From the NCBI RefSeq assembly GCF_027533505.1, contig NZ_JAPZUB010000001.1, positions 62,001 through 126,000 on the forward strand: DNA of 64,000 nt. Reading direction: 5' to 3'. Under the pieces are notes generated by a model that searched no databases, was not told the origin of the DNA, and worked only from the letters and a program-made list of their open reading frames with translations. A program made the position numbers and the translations under genes. Source of the stretch: Flavobacterium sp. Its GTDB lineage: Bacteria > Bacteroidota > Bacteroidia > Flavobacteriales > Flavobacteriaceae. This document shows, in pieces, positions 26,089-35,214 of the stretch; position 1 is the stretch's first letter, and each line of letters opens with the position of its first letter.

Positions 26089-27135
26089 TTACACATCATC
26101 AAAGTCGACATAAATTTCGGGCGTCGTGGGATGTGCCTGGCAAGTTAAAATTAACCCCTCGGCGATTTCACTATCGGTGAGAATAGCATTTTTCTTCATG
26201 GTCGCTGCACCGCGGGTGACCCGCGCGAGACAACTGCTGCAAATCCCGCCTTGACAAGAATAGGGCGCGTCAATACCTTGTTTTAAAGCGGCTTCCAAAA
26301 TGGTTTGTTTTTGGCTCATTTCAAAGGCGGTTTCTTCGCCATCGACTTGGAGTGTAATCGCTGTATGTCCTTCTCCTGTGGGCGCGGCACCACTTTGATT
26401 GGAGGATGTAAACAATTCAAATTTAATTGCTTTTTCAGGGATGTTGTGCTCTTTCAAGGTATTGGAAACGGTAGTAATCATTTCCTCGGGGCCACACAAA
26501 TAGAATTTATCAAATTCTTTTTCCTTGTGCTTGTTGTTCAATACAAAATTGACAACGGATTTATCAATACGGCCAAACAATTCGCTTTCATGGGTTTGAC
26601 TAAAGACATAGTGCACAAAAAAGCGACCCACATACTGTTGTTGCAGTTCGTGCAATTCGTGGTGAAAAATAGTTTCGGCCACCGATTTATTCCCATAGAC
26701 CAAGACGAACGTACTTTGGGGTTCGCTTTCCAAAACCGATTTAAGGATGGAGAGCACGGGAGTGATGCCGCTACCGGCAGCAAATCCAGCATAGTTACGT
26801 TGCCGATCGGCTTGGGGTTCGAAGGTAAATTTTCCTTCGGGAACGCCCACTTCAAGGACATCACCGGGTCGTAAATTTCGGTTAGCAAAGGAAGAAAAAA
26901 GTCCAAATTTAACTGCTTTTACAGCGATGCGCAGTTCTCCGCTTTTGGGCGAGGCACAAATGGAATAGGCGCGACGTATTTCTTGACCGTCTAAGGTGAG
27001 TTTTAAGGTTACATATTGCCCCGCTACAAACGTATAAGCCGCTTGTAATTCGGCAGGAATTTGAAAGGCCAACGAAACGGATTGTTCGGTCTCGCGACGC
27101 ACATCTTTTAGTAAGAGTTTATAAAAAGTAGACAT
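26089..27135 (-). CDS. PaaE-like 2Fe-2S ferredoxin reductase
   Basis: This 348-aa electron-transfer flavoprotein has an N-terminal FAD domain (RAYSICASP near 55-63), an NAD(P) domain (AAGSGITPVLS near 118-128 and YLCGPEEMI near 222), and a C-terminal plant-type ferredoxin domain. The four cluster ligands are visible at about Cys294, Cys299, Cys302 and Cys332. This order matches the reductase subunit of phenylacetyl-CoA epoxidase and related oxygenase reductases. No paaABCD genes are nearby, so the partner is unknown; desaturase or hydroxylase systems elsewhere are possible. Confidence 0.88.
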   Translation of the reverse strand: MSTFYKLLLKDVRRETEQSVSLAFQIPAELQAAYTFVAGQYVTLKLTLDGQEIRRAYSICASPKSGELRIAVKAVKFGLFSSFANRNLRPGDVLEVGVPEGKFTFEPQADRQRNYAGFAAGSGITPVLSILKSVLESEPQSTFVLVYGNKSVAETIFHHELHELQQQYVGRFFVHYVFSQTHESELFGRIDKSVVNFVLNNKHKEKEFDKFYLCGPEEMITTVSNTLKEHNIPEKAIKFELFTSSNQSGAAPTGEGHTAITLQVDGEETAFEMSQKQTILEAALKQGIDAPYSCQGGICSSCLARVTRGAATMKKNAILTDSEIAEGLILTCQAHPTTPEIYVDFDDV

Positions 27136-27152
27136 AGCGTTGAAAATTTTGG

Positions 27153-27160
27153 CAAAGGTA
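27153..27160 (-). promoter_or_regulatory. Candidate -7 element for the ferredoxin reductase
   Basis: On the minus strand the sequence reads TACCTTTG, a TAnnTTTG match 17 bases before the start codon. No TTG at the usual spacing was found. Confidence 0.45.
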
Positions 27161-27227
27161 CGAAGACTCCTTTAAATGTTTGGGGTTGAAATGGCCGATG
27201 TTTGTTGGATGTTATTTGGGGCACAAA

Positions 27228-27352
27228 TTTGCGGTAGGGGGTGCAGTGGAAAGCCCGCAAGCGAAGAATGAGTGCGGACTTGCAGCGGAACACCCGACGG
27301 CAATAACAAGACCGATTGTAGTAAACAGTTCATTTGCCGGACCGCCCCGATT
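27228..27352. repeat. REP-like intergenic element, copy A
   Basis: The stretch contains GCAGTGGAAAGCCCGCA and, after a short loop, TGCGGACTTGCAGCGGAA. The arms 27251-27259 and 27273-27281 pair with one mismatch. The AGTGGAAA...TGCAGCGGA arrangement recurs at 45.3 kb and, inverted, at 58.5 kb. A GC-rich patch ending CCGCCCCGATTG (27340-27352) may be the outer end. It fills the gap between the reductase and DUF5687 genes, which holds no other feature. Confidence 0.6.
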
Positions 27353-27398
27353 GTAACAAAATCATTATCTTGTTCACTAATTGAAAAATTTAAAACCT

Positions 27399-28868
27399 AT
27401 GATACGTCGTTTTCTTTCGTTGGAATGGAAATCGTTTGCCCGTTCGGCATCGTTTCAAACCAACCTCGCCTTAAAGATTTTGATGGCTTTGGGGGCGTTG
27501 TACTTTATTGTTTGCTTTTCGATTCTTGGATTGGCCGTCTATCCGATATTGAAAGAGCAAGGGTACAATCCGGTGCAAACCATTAATCGCATTATGATTT
27601 ATTATTTGACGGCCGATTTGTTTATACGGTATTTTATGCAAAAAATGCCCGTGATGAATATTCGGCCGTTGTTGGTGATGCCGCTCAAAAAAAGTACGGT
27701 AATTCACTTTTTGTTGGGAAAAACATGGTTTTCGTTTTTCAATATCATTCACGCTTTTTTTCTGCTTCCTTTTACGGTGATGATGCTTTACAAAGGCGAG
27801 CCCATTGGGTCGACGTTGGCCTGGTGGTTGGGTATTAGCGCATTGATTTATAGCTGTAATTTTACCAATATTTTACTCAACAACAAGGATGCTGTTTTTT
27901 ATCCGATGGCGGGATTGGTGTTGTTTTTAGGAGCGTCTCAATACTATGGTTGGTTTGACATTACACTGTACACCTATCCGTGGTTTCAAGCGCTTTTTGA
28001 CACCCCTGTTGCAGCGCTTGTACCCGTTGTGCTTTTAGCTTTTTTGTATTATGCCACGTACCGTTATTTTGCGGGACACATGCATTTGGACGAGAAGTTG
28101 GCTTCGAAAGCTGAAATTGCGCAAACCGAAAATTTATCATGGTTGAATCAGTTTGGCACCTTGGGGACGTTTTTGAAAAATGATATTCGTTTGCTCAAGC
28201 GAAACAAGCGTTCCAAAACAACCTTGGTGATGAGCGTGTTGTTTATTGCCTATGGGTTGTTGTTTTATACCAATTCGATTGAGGTCTACCAATCGGCGCC
28301 GATGCAAATGTTTGCGGCAATCTTTTGTACAGGGGGATTTTTGTTTGTGTTTGGCCAATTTATTCCGAGTTGGGACAGTGCTTATTATCCGTTGATGATG
28401 AGTCAAAACATTCAGTACCGCGATTATTTGATGTCAAAATGGTGGTTGATGGTGTTGGCAACGTTTGTCTCTACGTTGATTGCTTCTTTTTATTTGTATT
28501 TCGGCTGGGACGTCTACAAAATGATTATTGTAGGTGCGATTTTCAATATGGGATTCAATTCGCATTTGGTCATGTTGGGCGGTGCGTATGTTAAAACCCC
28601 GATAGATTTGACAACGAGCAAACAAGCGTTTGGCAATAAACAAGCCTTCAATGCGAAGACAATGTTGATTTCGTTACCCAAAATGTTGCTTCCTATGGGA
28701 TTGTATTCGTTGGGTTATTATACCCATTCTTCCGATTTAGGAGTGCTTTTGGTGGCGGGTGCTGGCGTATTGGGATTTGCTTTCCGCGATCGCGTTTTCA
28801 CGCAAATAGAAAAAATTTACAAAGTAGAAAAGTATGCTACCTTGGCCGCATACAAACAAAAAGCATAA
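27399..28868 (+). CDS. DUF5687 ABC-transporter permease-like protein
   Basis: This 489-aa membrane protein has about twelve hydrophobic segments arranged in two halves, separated by a cytoplasmic stretch near residues 215-265. The N-terminus IRRFLSLEWKSFARSA matches DUF5687. The ATG at 27399 was chosen over an in-frame TTG at 27381. The ATPase gene begins 18 bases downstream, so the pair is probably an ABC exporter. The substrate is unknown. A resemblance to the permease halves of GldF/ABC-2 proteins is only general. Confidence 0.8.
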   Translation: MIRRFLSLEWKSFARSASFQTNLALKILMALGALYFIVCFSILGLAVYPILKEQGYNPVQTINRIMIYYLTADLFIRYFMQKMPVMNIRPLLVMPLKKSTVIHFLLGKTWFSFFNIIHAFFLLPFTVMMLYKGEPIGSTLAWWLGISALIYSCNFTNILLNNKDAVFYPMAGLVLFLGASQYYGWFDITLYTYPWFQALFDTPVAALVPVVLLAFLYYATYRYFAGHMHLDEKLASKAEIAQTENLSWLNQFGTLGTFLKNDIRLLKRNKRSKTTLVMSVLFIAYGLLFYTNSIEVYQSAPMQMFAAIFCTGGFLFVFGQFIPSWDSAYYPLMMSQNIQYRDYLMSKWWLMVLATFVSTLIASFYLYFGWDVYKMIIVGAIFNMGFNSHLVMLGGAYVKTPIDLTTSKQAFGNKQAFNAKTMLISLPKMLLPMGLYSLGYYTHSSDLGVLLVAGAGVLGFAFRDRVFTQIEKIYKVEKYATLAAYKQKA

Positions 28869-28886
28869 CGATAAACTTCCTTCCTC

Positions 28887-29585
28887 ATGATACAAGTACA
28901 ACAATTAAGCAAGATGTACGCTAATGGCGTCAAAGTTTTAGATATTAACGAATTGGAAATTCCTAAGGGACAGAGTTTTGGATTGGTAGGCAACAATGGT
29001 GCAGGGAAAACCACGTTGTTTAGTTTACTGCTCGATTTGATTCAGCCCACAACGGGAAAAGTGATTAACAATGGCGTCGCAGTCAGTTCGAGCGAGGCAT
29101 GGAAACCGTTTACAGCCGCGTTTTTGGACGAAAGTTTTTTAATCGGTTACTTGACCGCTGAAGAATACTTTTATTTTATTGGGGAACTTCGAGGTCAGAA
29201 CAAAGCCGATGTCGATGCCTTATTGGCCAAGCATGAAGATTTTTTCAACGGAGAAATTTTGACCAAGAAAAAGTATTTGCGCGATTTGTCGAAAGGGAAT
29301 CAGAAAAAAGTGGGAATTATTGCGACCTTGATTGGCAATCCAGAGGTGATTATTTTGGACGAGCCCTTTGCGAATTTAGATCCCACTACGGTAAATCGTT
29401 TGAAAAAGATTTTAAAAGAGTTGGCTGAAGACCCCAACGTGACCTTGTTGGTATCCAGTCACGATTTAGTGCATACGGTTGAGGTGTGTAATCGCATAGT
29501 GGCATTGCATTTGGGTGAGGTGGTCAAAGACATTCAAACCAGCCCCGAGACGTTGCAAGAATTGGAAGCCTTTTTTGCGGTATAA
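28887..29585 (+). CDS. ABC transporter ATP-binding protein
   Basis: This 232-aa ATPase has Walker A GNNGAGKTT (about 35-43), signature LSKGNQKK (about 138-145), Walker B VIILDEPF (about 154-161) and the switch histidine in SSHD (about 191-194). Its length and order fit a single-domain ABC-2-type exporter ATPase. It is co-transcribed with the DUF5687 permease-like gene. A stable hairpin at 29608-29635 follows. Confidence 0.93.
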   Translation: MIQVQQLSKMYANGVKVLDINELEIPKGQSFGLVGNNGAGKTTLFSLLLDLIQPTTGKVINNGVAVSSSEAWKPFTAAFLDESFLIGYLTAEEYFYFIGELRGQNKADVDALLAKHEDFFNGEILTKKKYLRDLSKGNQKKVGIIATLIGNPEVIILDEPFANLDPTTVNRLKKILKELAEDPNVTLLVSSHDLVHTVEVCNRIVALHLGEVVKDIQTSPETLQELEAFFAV

Positions 29586-29607
29586 CGTTTCTATATCTTC
29601 TGAAGTA

Positions 29608-29635
29608 CACCCCAATGGTTTCGGCTGTTGGGGTG
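29608..29635 (+). terminator. Putative terminator after the ABC pair
   Basis: CACCCCAA (29608-29615) and TTGGGGTG (29628-29635) form a perfect 8-bp stem with a 12-base loop. The downstream bases are T-rich but not an immediate T-run, so termination strength is uncertain. Confidence 0.5.
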
Positions 29636-29749
29636 CGCTATTTTCAATTTTCCCCCTATTTTTTTTCACTTTCCAAAAAGAAATGTATTTTTACCCGTTA
29701 GATATACTAAAAGCGCCAAATTGCAGTTAGTTACATAAACGTTTTTGAC

Positions 29750-32629
29750 TTGAAAAACTCAACCCCAAAATATTTCCTTTTTTTCGGATTCGCAGCCGTA
29801 CTCGTGGCTTGTTCTACGAAGAAAGATGCCTTTGTCAATCGAAAATTTCACGCGTTAAATACCAAGTATAATATTCTTTACAATGGTGAAGTCGCGATGG
29901 ACCAAGGCGTTGTGGATTTGCGCAACCAGTACAAAGATAACTTTTGGGAAGTATTGCCTGTAGAGCGTATGCAAGTCACCGAAGAAAAAGCATTGCCGGG
30001 CGACACAAAAAACCCCAATTTTGATAGGGCCGAAACCAAAGCGATCAAAGCGATTCAAAAGCATTCGATGAATATCGATGGGGTTGAACGCAATCCTCAA
30101 ATGGATGAAGCGCATTTAATGTTGGGACAGGCGCGGTATTACGAGCAACGTTTTGTCCCTGCGTTGGAAGCGTTCAACTATGTTTTGTATAAGTATCCGC
30201 AAAGCGATAAAATTAATTTGGTTAAAATTTGGCGGGAAAAGACCAATATGCGTTTGGAAAATGACGAATTGGCGGTCAATAATCTTCGCAAATTGTTGAA
30301 AGAGATTAAGTTTAAAGACCAAGTTTACGCCGATGCCAACGCTACCCTTGCCCAAGCGTTTATCAACTTGAAAGAAATTGACAGTGCGATTGCCAAGTTG
30401 CGTTTGGCTACCGAATATACCAAACTCGACGAAGAAAAGTCTCGTTATCGCTTTATTACCGCGCAATTGTATGAAGATCGCGGACAGAAAGATAGTGCCT
30501 TTATCGAGTACCAACGGGTTATCGATATGAATCGCAAAGCAGCCCGTCAGTATGTTATCCAAGCCCATGCCCGACAAGCCCGTCAGTTTAACCCCAAAAC
30601 AGGCGATACGGTAGCCTTTTTAAAAAAATACAAGGACTTGATGGAAGACCGTGAAAACCGTCCATTTATGGATGTATTGCACCATCAAATGGCCTTGTTT
30701 TACGAAAAAGTCAACAAACCTAAACAGGCCAAATTGTCCTACAATGCCTCGCTTAAAGCTAAGCCACAAGATCAGTATTTGGTGGCTTCCAATTACCGAA
30801 ATTTAGCCGAACTTTATTTTAATGAAGCGAAATATGTGGTGGCGGGTAAATATTTTGACAGTACGTTGACCGTATTGAATCCGCGGACACGGGAATTCCG
30901 TTTGATTACCAAAAAACGTGAAAATCTCCAAGACGTTATTAAATTTGAAGGGATTGCGCAACGCAACGACAGCATTCTCAACCTTACAGGGATGTCGTTG
31001 GCCGATCGGGAAGCTTTTTTTCAAAAACATATTGAACGTTTGAAAAAAGAGGAAGCAGCTTTGAAACTCATTGCTGAAAAAATAGCTCAGGAAAAAGCAG
31101 CCGCTGAAGCAAATGCGAACCAAGGTAAAGACGCTTTGGGCGTTGATAAAATGGGGGGTGGAAAGAAAAATACAATTACCCCTGTGGCATCTTCCAACGA
31201 AGTAAGCAATTTCTATTTTTACAATCCAAACACGGTTGAAATTGGAAAAGTTGAATTTGGTAAAAAATGGGGGAAACGAACCTATGGTGAAAATTGGCGT
31301 TGGTCTTCAACGGTAAACAAAGGCGCTAACCCCGAAAAAGAGGACGAAAATGCGAATGCAGAAAAAGAAGAGGAGATTAAAACGGTCAATCCGATGCATA
31401 CGACGGAATTCTACCTCAAACAATTGCCTTCGGATGTAAAAGTGTTGGATTCATTGGCCAAAGAACGAAACTTTGCCTACTACCAATTGGGTGTTATTTA
31501 TAAAGAAAAATTCAAAGAATACACGCGTTCAGCGAGCAAGTTTGAACAGTTACTCAAAAACAAACCCGAAGAGCGATTGGTCCTACCCAGTTTGTATAAC
31601 TTGTATAAAGTCTATCAAATTATCGATCCCACCAAAGCAGCGGCCATTAAAAATCGTATTCTCAATGAGTATCCCGATACCCGTTATGCGCAAATCGTTG
31701 GTGGAAACACTTCGGCGGCGGCTATAGCTACAACACCCGAGGCCACGTATGATGCGCTTTATCGCGCCTATGATTCGGGTAAGTATAGAGAGGTTTTACC
31801 CCAAACCGAACAAGCCATCGAACAGTTTACAGGCGAAGAGTTGGTGCCCAAATACGAGTTGTTGAAAGCCCAATTGTTAGGGAAACTCAAGGGATTGACA
31901 GAATATAAAAAGGCACTGAACTATGTAGCTTTGACCTATCCTAATTCGGAAGAAGGGAAGAAAACGGAGTTGTTTATTCAGAAAAAAATTCCTTACTTAG
32001 AATCGTTGTCCTTTAATTCAGAGCCCGTTACGTCTTGGAATATTGTATATCCTGTGGCATTTCCAACGACAGCGGCGACGCAAAAGTTGGTGGATAAACT
32101 GAAAAAATTTATTCAGGAGCGCACCATTGAAACGATGACTTTATCGGAAGACATTTATATGTTGGATAAAAATTTTGTTGTGCTTCACGGCATTAAAAAT
32201 TTAGACAACGCCAAGGGAATAGCGCAAGTGTTGAAAGAGTTTAAGGATTACAAAATTGCCGAACCGTATGCCATTATTTCCAACGAGAATTACAAGGTAG
32301 TGCAAGTGATGAAGAATTTTGAGGAGTATGTGACGGGCGATTGGTTGAATAAACCTGTTGTGCCTATTCAGCGTACGCTTGAAATTGATAAAGAAATCCC
32401 CAAAGTAGTTCCTAAAGGAAAAAATTCAGGTACCGTAACCAAAGAGGAATTGTTTGGCGAAGATCCTGCAGCTCCAGCGGGCGACACCCCAAAAGGTACC
32501 CAAGGTTCAAAACCCACCCCAACGGGGAATCCCACAAACCCTGTTCCAACCACTAAATCAAATGCGGCAGAAGACGCACCCATGAATGCGTTACCACCAG
32601 CACCAGGCTATAATCCTAACAAGAAGTAA
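29750..32629 (+). CDS. sprE: Type IX secretion/gliding lipoprotein SprE/PorW
   Basis: This large TPR-rich lipoprotein (959 aa) begins with a signal peptide ending in VAC (lipidated Cys at about residue 21). The NRKFHALNTKYNILYNGEVA block just after it is characteristic of SprE/PorW proteins needed for gliding motility and type IX secretion in Bacteroidota. Many TPR-like helical pairs occupy about 110-400 and 560-780. Low-complexity Ala/Glu/Lys and Pro/Thr-rich linkers lie at about 440-470 and 895-959. The only start giving a signal peptide is the TTG at 29750. The bactofilin gene follows after 1 base. Confidence 0.85.
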   Translation: MKNSTPKYFLFFGFAAVLVACSTKKDAFVNRKFHALNTKYNILYNGEVAMDQGVVDLRNQYKDNFWEVLPVERMQVTEEKALPGDTKNPNFDRAETKAIKAIQKHSMNIDGVERNPQMDEAHLMLGQARYYEQRFVPALEAFNYVLYKYPQSDKINLVKIWREKTNMRLENDELAVNNLRKLLKEIKFKDQVYADANATLAQAFINLKEIDSAIAKLRLATEYTKLDEEKSRYRFITAQLYEDRGQKDSAFIEYQRVIDMNRKAARQYVIQAHARQARQFNPKTGDTVAFLKKYKDLMEDRENRPFMDVLHHQMALFYEKVNKPKQAKLSYNASLKAKPQDQYLVASNYRNLAELYFNEAKYVVAGKYFDSTLTVLNPRTREFRLITKKRENLQDVIKFEGIAQRNDSILNLTGMSLADREAFFQKHIERLKKEEAALKLIAEKIAQEKAAAEANANQGKDALGVDKMGGGKKNTITPVASSNEVSNFYFYNPNTVEIGKVEFGKKWGKRTYGENWRWSSTVNKGANPEKEDENANAEKEEEIKTVNPMHTTEFYLKQLPSDVKVLDSLAKERNFAYYQLGVIYKEKFKEYTRSASKFEQLLKNKPEERLVLPSLYNLYKVYQIIDPTKAAAIKNRILNEYPDTRYAQIVGGNTSAAAIATTPEATYDALYRAYDSGKYREVLPQTEQAIEQFTGEELVPKYELLKAQLLGKLKGLTEYKKALNYVALTYPNSEEGKKTELFIQKKIPYLESLSFNSEPVTSWNIVYPVAFPTTAATQKLVDKLKKFIQERTIETMTLSEDIYMLDKNFVVLHGIKNLDNAKGIAQVLKEFKDYKIAEPYAIISNENYKVVQVMKNFEEYVTGDWLNKPVVPIQRTLEIDKEIPKVVPKGKNSGTVTKEELFGEDPAAPAGDTPKGTQGSKPTPTGNPTNPVPTTKSNAAEDAPMNALPPAPGYNPNKK

Positions 32630-32630
32630 T

Positions 32631-33035
32631 ATGTTTGAGAAAAAAACCAAATCGTATACCGATTTATTAGGAAAGACCAACCGAATTGTGGAAGGCACCA
32701 CCATTCAGGGAAATATTGTTTCTCCGGCCGATTTTCGTTTGGACGGACAGTTAGTAGGGAATTTTGAAACCAAAGGAAAATTAGTCATCGGTCCCGCCGG
32801 AAGTGTTCAAGGCGATATTATTTGTAAAAACTGCGATATCGAAGGTCGCGTGGAGGGGAAACTTCAAATTTCAGATTTATTAAGTGTAAAATCGAAGGCC
32901 GTTATCAAAGGAGAAGTGGTCTGTGGAAAATTGGCGGTCGAACCTGGTGCTGAGTTTTCGGCTACCTGTGTGATGAAGCCTCAGGTGAAACCCATTTCGC
33001 AACCGCATGAGCCTGTCACCGAAAAAACAGCCTAA
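32631..33035 (+). CDS. Bactofilin (polymer-forming cytoskeletal protein)
   Basis: This 134-aa protein has the bactofilin core: repeated short beta-strand turns of the right-handed beta-helix, with Val/Ile and Gly/Asp periodicity from about residue 16 to 115 (for example TIQGNIVSPADFRLDGQLVG). I used the ATG at 32631, one base after the sprE stop. An upstream in-frame codon at 32586 lies inside sprE and was rejected. Bactofilins form filaments that organise the cell envelope. Its 3-prime end overlaps the AtpZ/AtpI-like gene by 29 bases, linking cytoskeleton and ATP synthase genes on one transcript. Confidence 0.9.
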   Translation: MFEKKTKSYTDLLGKTNRIVEGTTIQGNIVSPADFRLDGQLVGNFETKGKLVIGPAGSVQGDIICKNCDIEGRVEGKLQISDLLSVKSKAVIKGEVVCGKLAVEPGAEFSATCVMKPQVKPISQPHEPVTEKTA

Positions 33036-33234
33036 CCGCTGGATAGCGTTATTGAATATTCCCTTACAAATGGGAATGATTATCTTTTTGTTTTCACTAT
33101 TGGGACAATGGTTAGACAGCAAGTATCCCAATGCCAACCAATGGTATACCAAGGGAGTCACTGTGTTTGGTGTTTTTGTAGCGCTCTACAATGTATACCG
33201 TCAAGTTCAAGACATTGATAAACATGATTCGTGA
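33007..33234 (+). CDS. AtpZ/AtpI family protein
   Basis: This 75-aa protein has two membrane helices (about residues 15-35 and 50-68), the pattern of AtpZ/AtpI proteins that precede atpB and assist c-ring assembly. It contains the family GQWLDSKYPN loop between the helices. It overlaps the bactofilin gene by 29 bases and the next gene by 11 bases, evidence of translational coupling in the atp operon. Confidence 0.8.
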   Translation: MSLSPKKQPNRWIALLNIPLQMGMIIFLFSLLGQWLDSKYPNANQWYTKGVTVFGVFVALYNVYRQVQDIDKHDS

Positions 33235-33658
33235 ATGCCGTAACGTTTGGGTAAAATCACTGCTTTGTGCGTGTGTTGGCTACGGGATCAATCGCTTGGT
33301 TTTTTCCGTTCACGAGCCTTTTTTAATTGCAGCCCATCGCTATTATTGGTCAGTGGAATCCTTATTTTTCATTTTCGCAATTTTATCTTTAGCCATTCTA
33401 ACTTTTTTGGTAGGCGTAAAACATAAAAACTTCGATCAAGTGGGCATGCTATTTTTGATTGTGACAACGATAAAAATGGCAGTTGCTTTTGGTTTTGGAA
33501 AAGAAATTATTTACGGTTTTTCAAGCGCTCAGGAAAAAATTAATTTTTACAGTATTTTTGCATTTTTTCTTGTGTTGGAGACGGTTTTAACCATTCAACT
33601 ATTGAATAATACGCCTCAAAAGCCCACTTTTAACGAAAAATTCAAAAAAGAACGGTAA
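33224..33658 (+). CDS. Small membrane protein of the atp operon (DUF6168-like)
   Basis: This 144-aa protein has four hydrophobic segments and a short Lys-rich C-terminus. I recall DUF6168 as the flavobacterial family found at this position before atpB; the assignment is from memory. The ATG at 33224 overlaps the AtpZ/AtpI-like gene by 11 bases. In position and topology it could be a divergent AtpI subunit, but no clear AtpI motif is visible. Confidence 0.65.
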   Translation: MIRECRNVWVKSLLCACVGYGINRLVFSVHEPFLIAAHRYYWSVESLFFIFAILSLAILTFLVGVKHKNFDQVGMLFLIVTTIKMAVAFGFGKEIIYGFSSAQEKINFYSIFAFFLVLETVLTIQLLNNTPQKPTFNEKFKKER

Positions 33659-33663
33659 TCCCA

Positions 33664-33692
33664 TTGTTTTTTTTCTAAAAGATGTACCTTTG
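33664..33692 (+). promoter_or_regulatory. atpB promoter
   Basis: TTG (33664-33666) and TACCTTTG (33685-33692) are 18 bases apart, an excellent match to the Bacteroidota promoter. The ATG of atpB is 38 bases downstream. This indicates an internal promoter separating the structural atp genes from the upstream bactofilin/AtpZ transcript. Confidence 0.7.
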
Positions 33693-33730
33693 CACCAAAT
33701 TTTGGAAACCTTAAAATTACGTGAATAAAA

Positions 33731-34906
33731 ATGGTGATTTCTAGAAAACCAAGCCACTTCATTGTAGCTGCCCTACTGGCTTTTATGCCCTTATTTTCTT
33801 TCGCGAATGACAATCACGGAGCACATACGCAAACCACGGCTTCTCAAGAAGCAACGACTGCTGTGGAGAAAGGACATGAAGAAGGCCATCAAAAGGGACA
33901 TGGAGAAGGCGATATTCGTAGTGAAATTAAACAACACATTAATCATCACGTTTTAGATTCACATGATTTCACCTTGTTTGCGGATGACAAAACAGGAAAA
34001 CATTTTGGTTTCCCATTGCCTGTAATTCTGTGGGATGAAGAACTTCACATTTTTTCTTCCTCAGCATTTCATCATGCCGAAAATGGCGTAGTGGCCTCCA
34101 AAGGTAAATTTTATGTATTGAGTCATCACGATGGAAAAATCTACCGAACAGATGCTACAGGGACTTTGACAGAAGATGCTAAATCGGGCCACCCTACCAA
34201 TGTTCGCCCCATTGATTTTTCAATTACCAAAAGTGTTTTGTTTATCATTATTACAGCACTTTTGATGTTCTTTATGTTTACTCGATTGGCAAAATCGTAT
34301 GCTAAAAACGGAGGAATTCCTAAAGGAATGGTGCGTATATTCGAACCCCTCGTTGTGTTTATTCGCGATGAAATTGCTATTCCTAACATTGGGGAGAAGA
34401 ATTATAAGAAGTACATGAGTTATTTACTAACCATTTTCTTCTTTATCTTGTTTTTAAATCTTTTTGGATTAACGCCCCTTGGAGTCAATGTAACAGGTAA
34501 TTTCACCATTACGTTTTCATTGGCGATTTTAACATTTTTGATCACCAATTTAACCGCAAATAAAAATTACTGGGGCCACATTTTTTGGATGCCTGGAGTT
34601 CCTTATTTAATGCGTATCGTATTAGCTCCTATCGAGTTGTTAGGAGTGTTTATCAAACCATTCTCTTTGATGATTCGTTTGTATGCCAATATCTTTGCGG
34701 GTCACATCGTAATCATGAGTATAATCGGGTTGATGTTCATTTTCAAGAGCTGGATTGGTAGTCCATTATCATTCGGATTGGCTTTTGTACTCTCTATTTT
34801 AGAAATTTTAGTTGCCTTTTTACAGGCCTATATATTTACGATGTTGTCGGCACTTTATTTTGGTTCTGCCAATGAGGAGCACCATCATGAGGAGGCGCAT
34901 CACTAA
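33731..34906 (+). CDS. atpB: ATP synthase subunit a with His-rich N-terminal extension
   Basis: This is the F0 proton channel subunit. The C-terminal 230 residues carry the family helices, including the RLYANIFAGH block (essential arginine) and the final helices with the LQAYIFTMLSALYFG motif. At 391 aa it is about 120 residues longer than the E. coli subunit. The extra N-terminus has a signal-like hydrophobic segment (about 12-28), a His/Glu/Gly-rich stretch (about 34-65) and a folded-looking domain up to about residue 155. The tail also ends in a His/Glu cluster. The extension should face the periplasm. Confidence 0.93.
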   Translation: MVISRKPSHFIVAALLAFMPLFSFANDNHGAHTQTTASQEATTAVEKGHEEGHQKGHGEGDIRSEIKQHINHHVLDSHDFTLFADDKTGKHFGFPLPVILWDEELHIFSSSAFHHAENGVVASKGKFYVLSHHDGKIYRTDATGTLTEDAKSGHPTNVRPIDFSITKSVLFIIITALLMFFMFTRLAKSYAKNGGIPKGMVRIFEPLVVFIRDEIAIPNIGEKNYKKYMSYLLTIFFFILFLNLFGLTPLGVNVTGNFTITFSLAILTFLITNLTANKNYWGHIFWMPGVPYLMRIVLAPIELLGVFIKPFSLMIRLYANIFAGHIVIMSIIGLMFIFKSWIGSPLSFGLAFVLSILEILVAFLQAYIFTMLSALYFGSANEEHHHEEAHH

Positions 34907-34927
34907 TTACGTATTTGTTTAATTTAA

Positions 34928-35131
<204 letters not shown>

Positions 35132-35142
35132 TCTAAAAAAAC

Positions 35143-35177
35143 AGCAACAGGTATAACGGTTGGTTGTTCCTGTTGCT
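35143..35177 (+). promoter_or_regulatory. Hairpin between atpE and atpF
   Basis: AGCAACAGG (35143-35151) and CCTGTTGCT (35169-35177) form a perfect 9-bp stem with a 17-base loop. There is no T-run after it, so it is not a standard terminator. It could protect atpE mRNA or partly block readthrough, raising c-subunit output relative to later subunits; that is inference. Confidence 0.5.
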
Positions 35178-35214
35178 TTCCTTACGTCTAACAGAAATTA
35201 TATACATATATCTC

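Noticed and set aside
26305..26874. Forward 189-aa open frame opposite the ferredoxin reductase
   Set aside because: It lies fully inside a gene with conserved motifs on the other strand and has no recognisable domain.
30116..30577. Reverse 153-aa open frame inside the sprE gene
   Set aside because: Antisense to the TPR region and without a supporting motif or start context.
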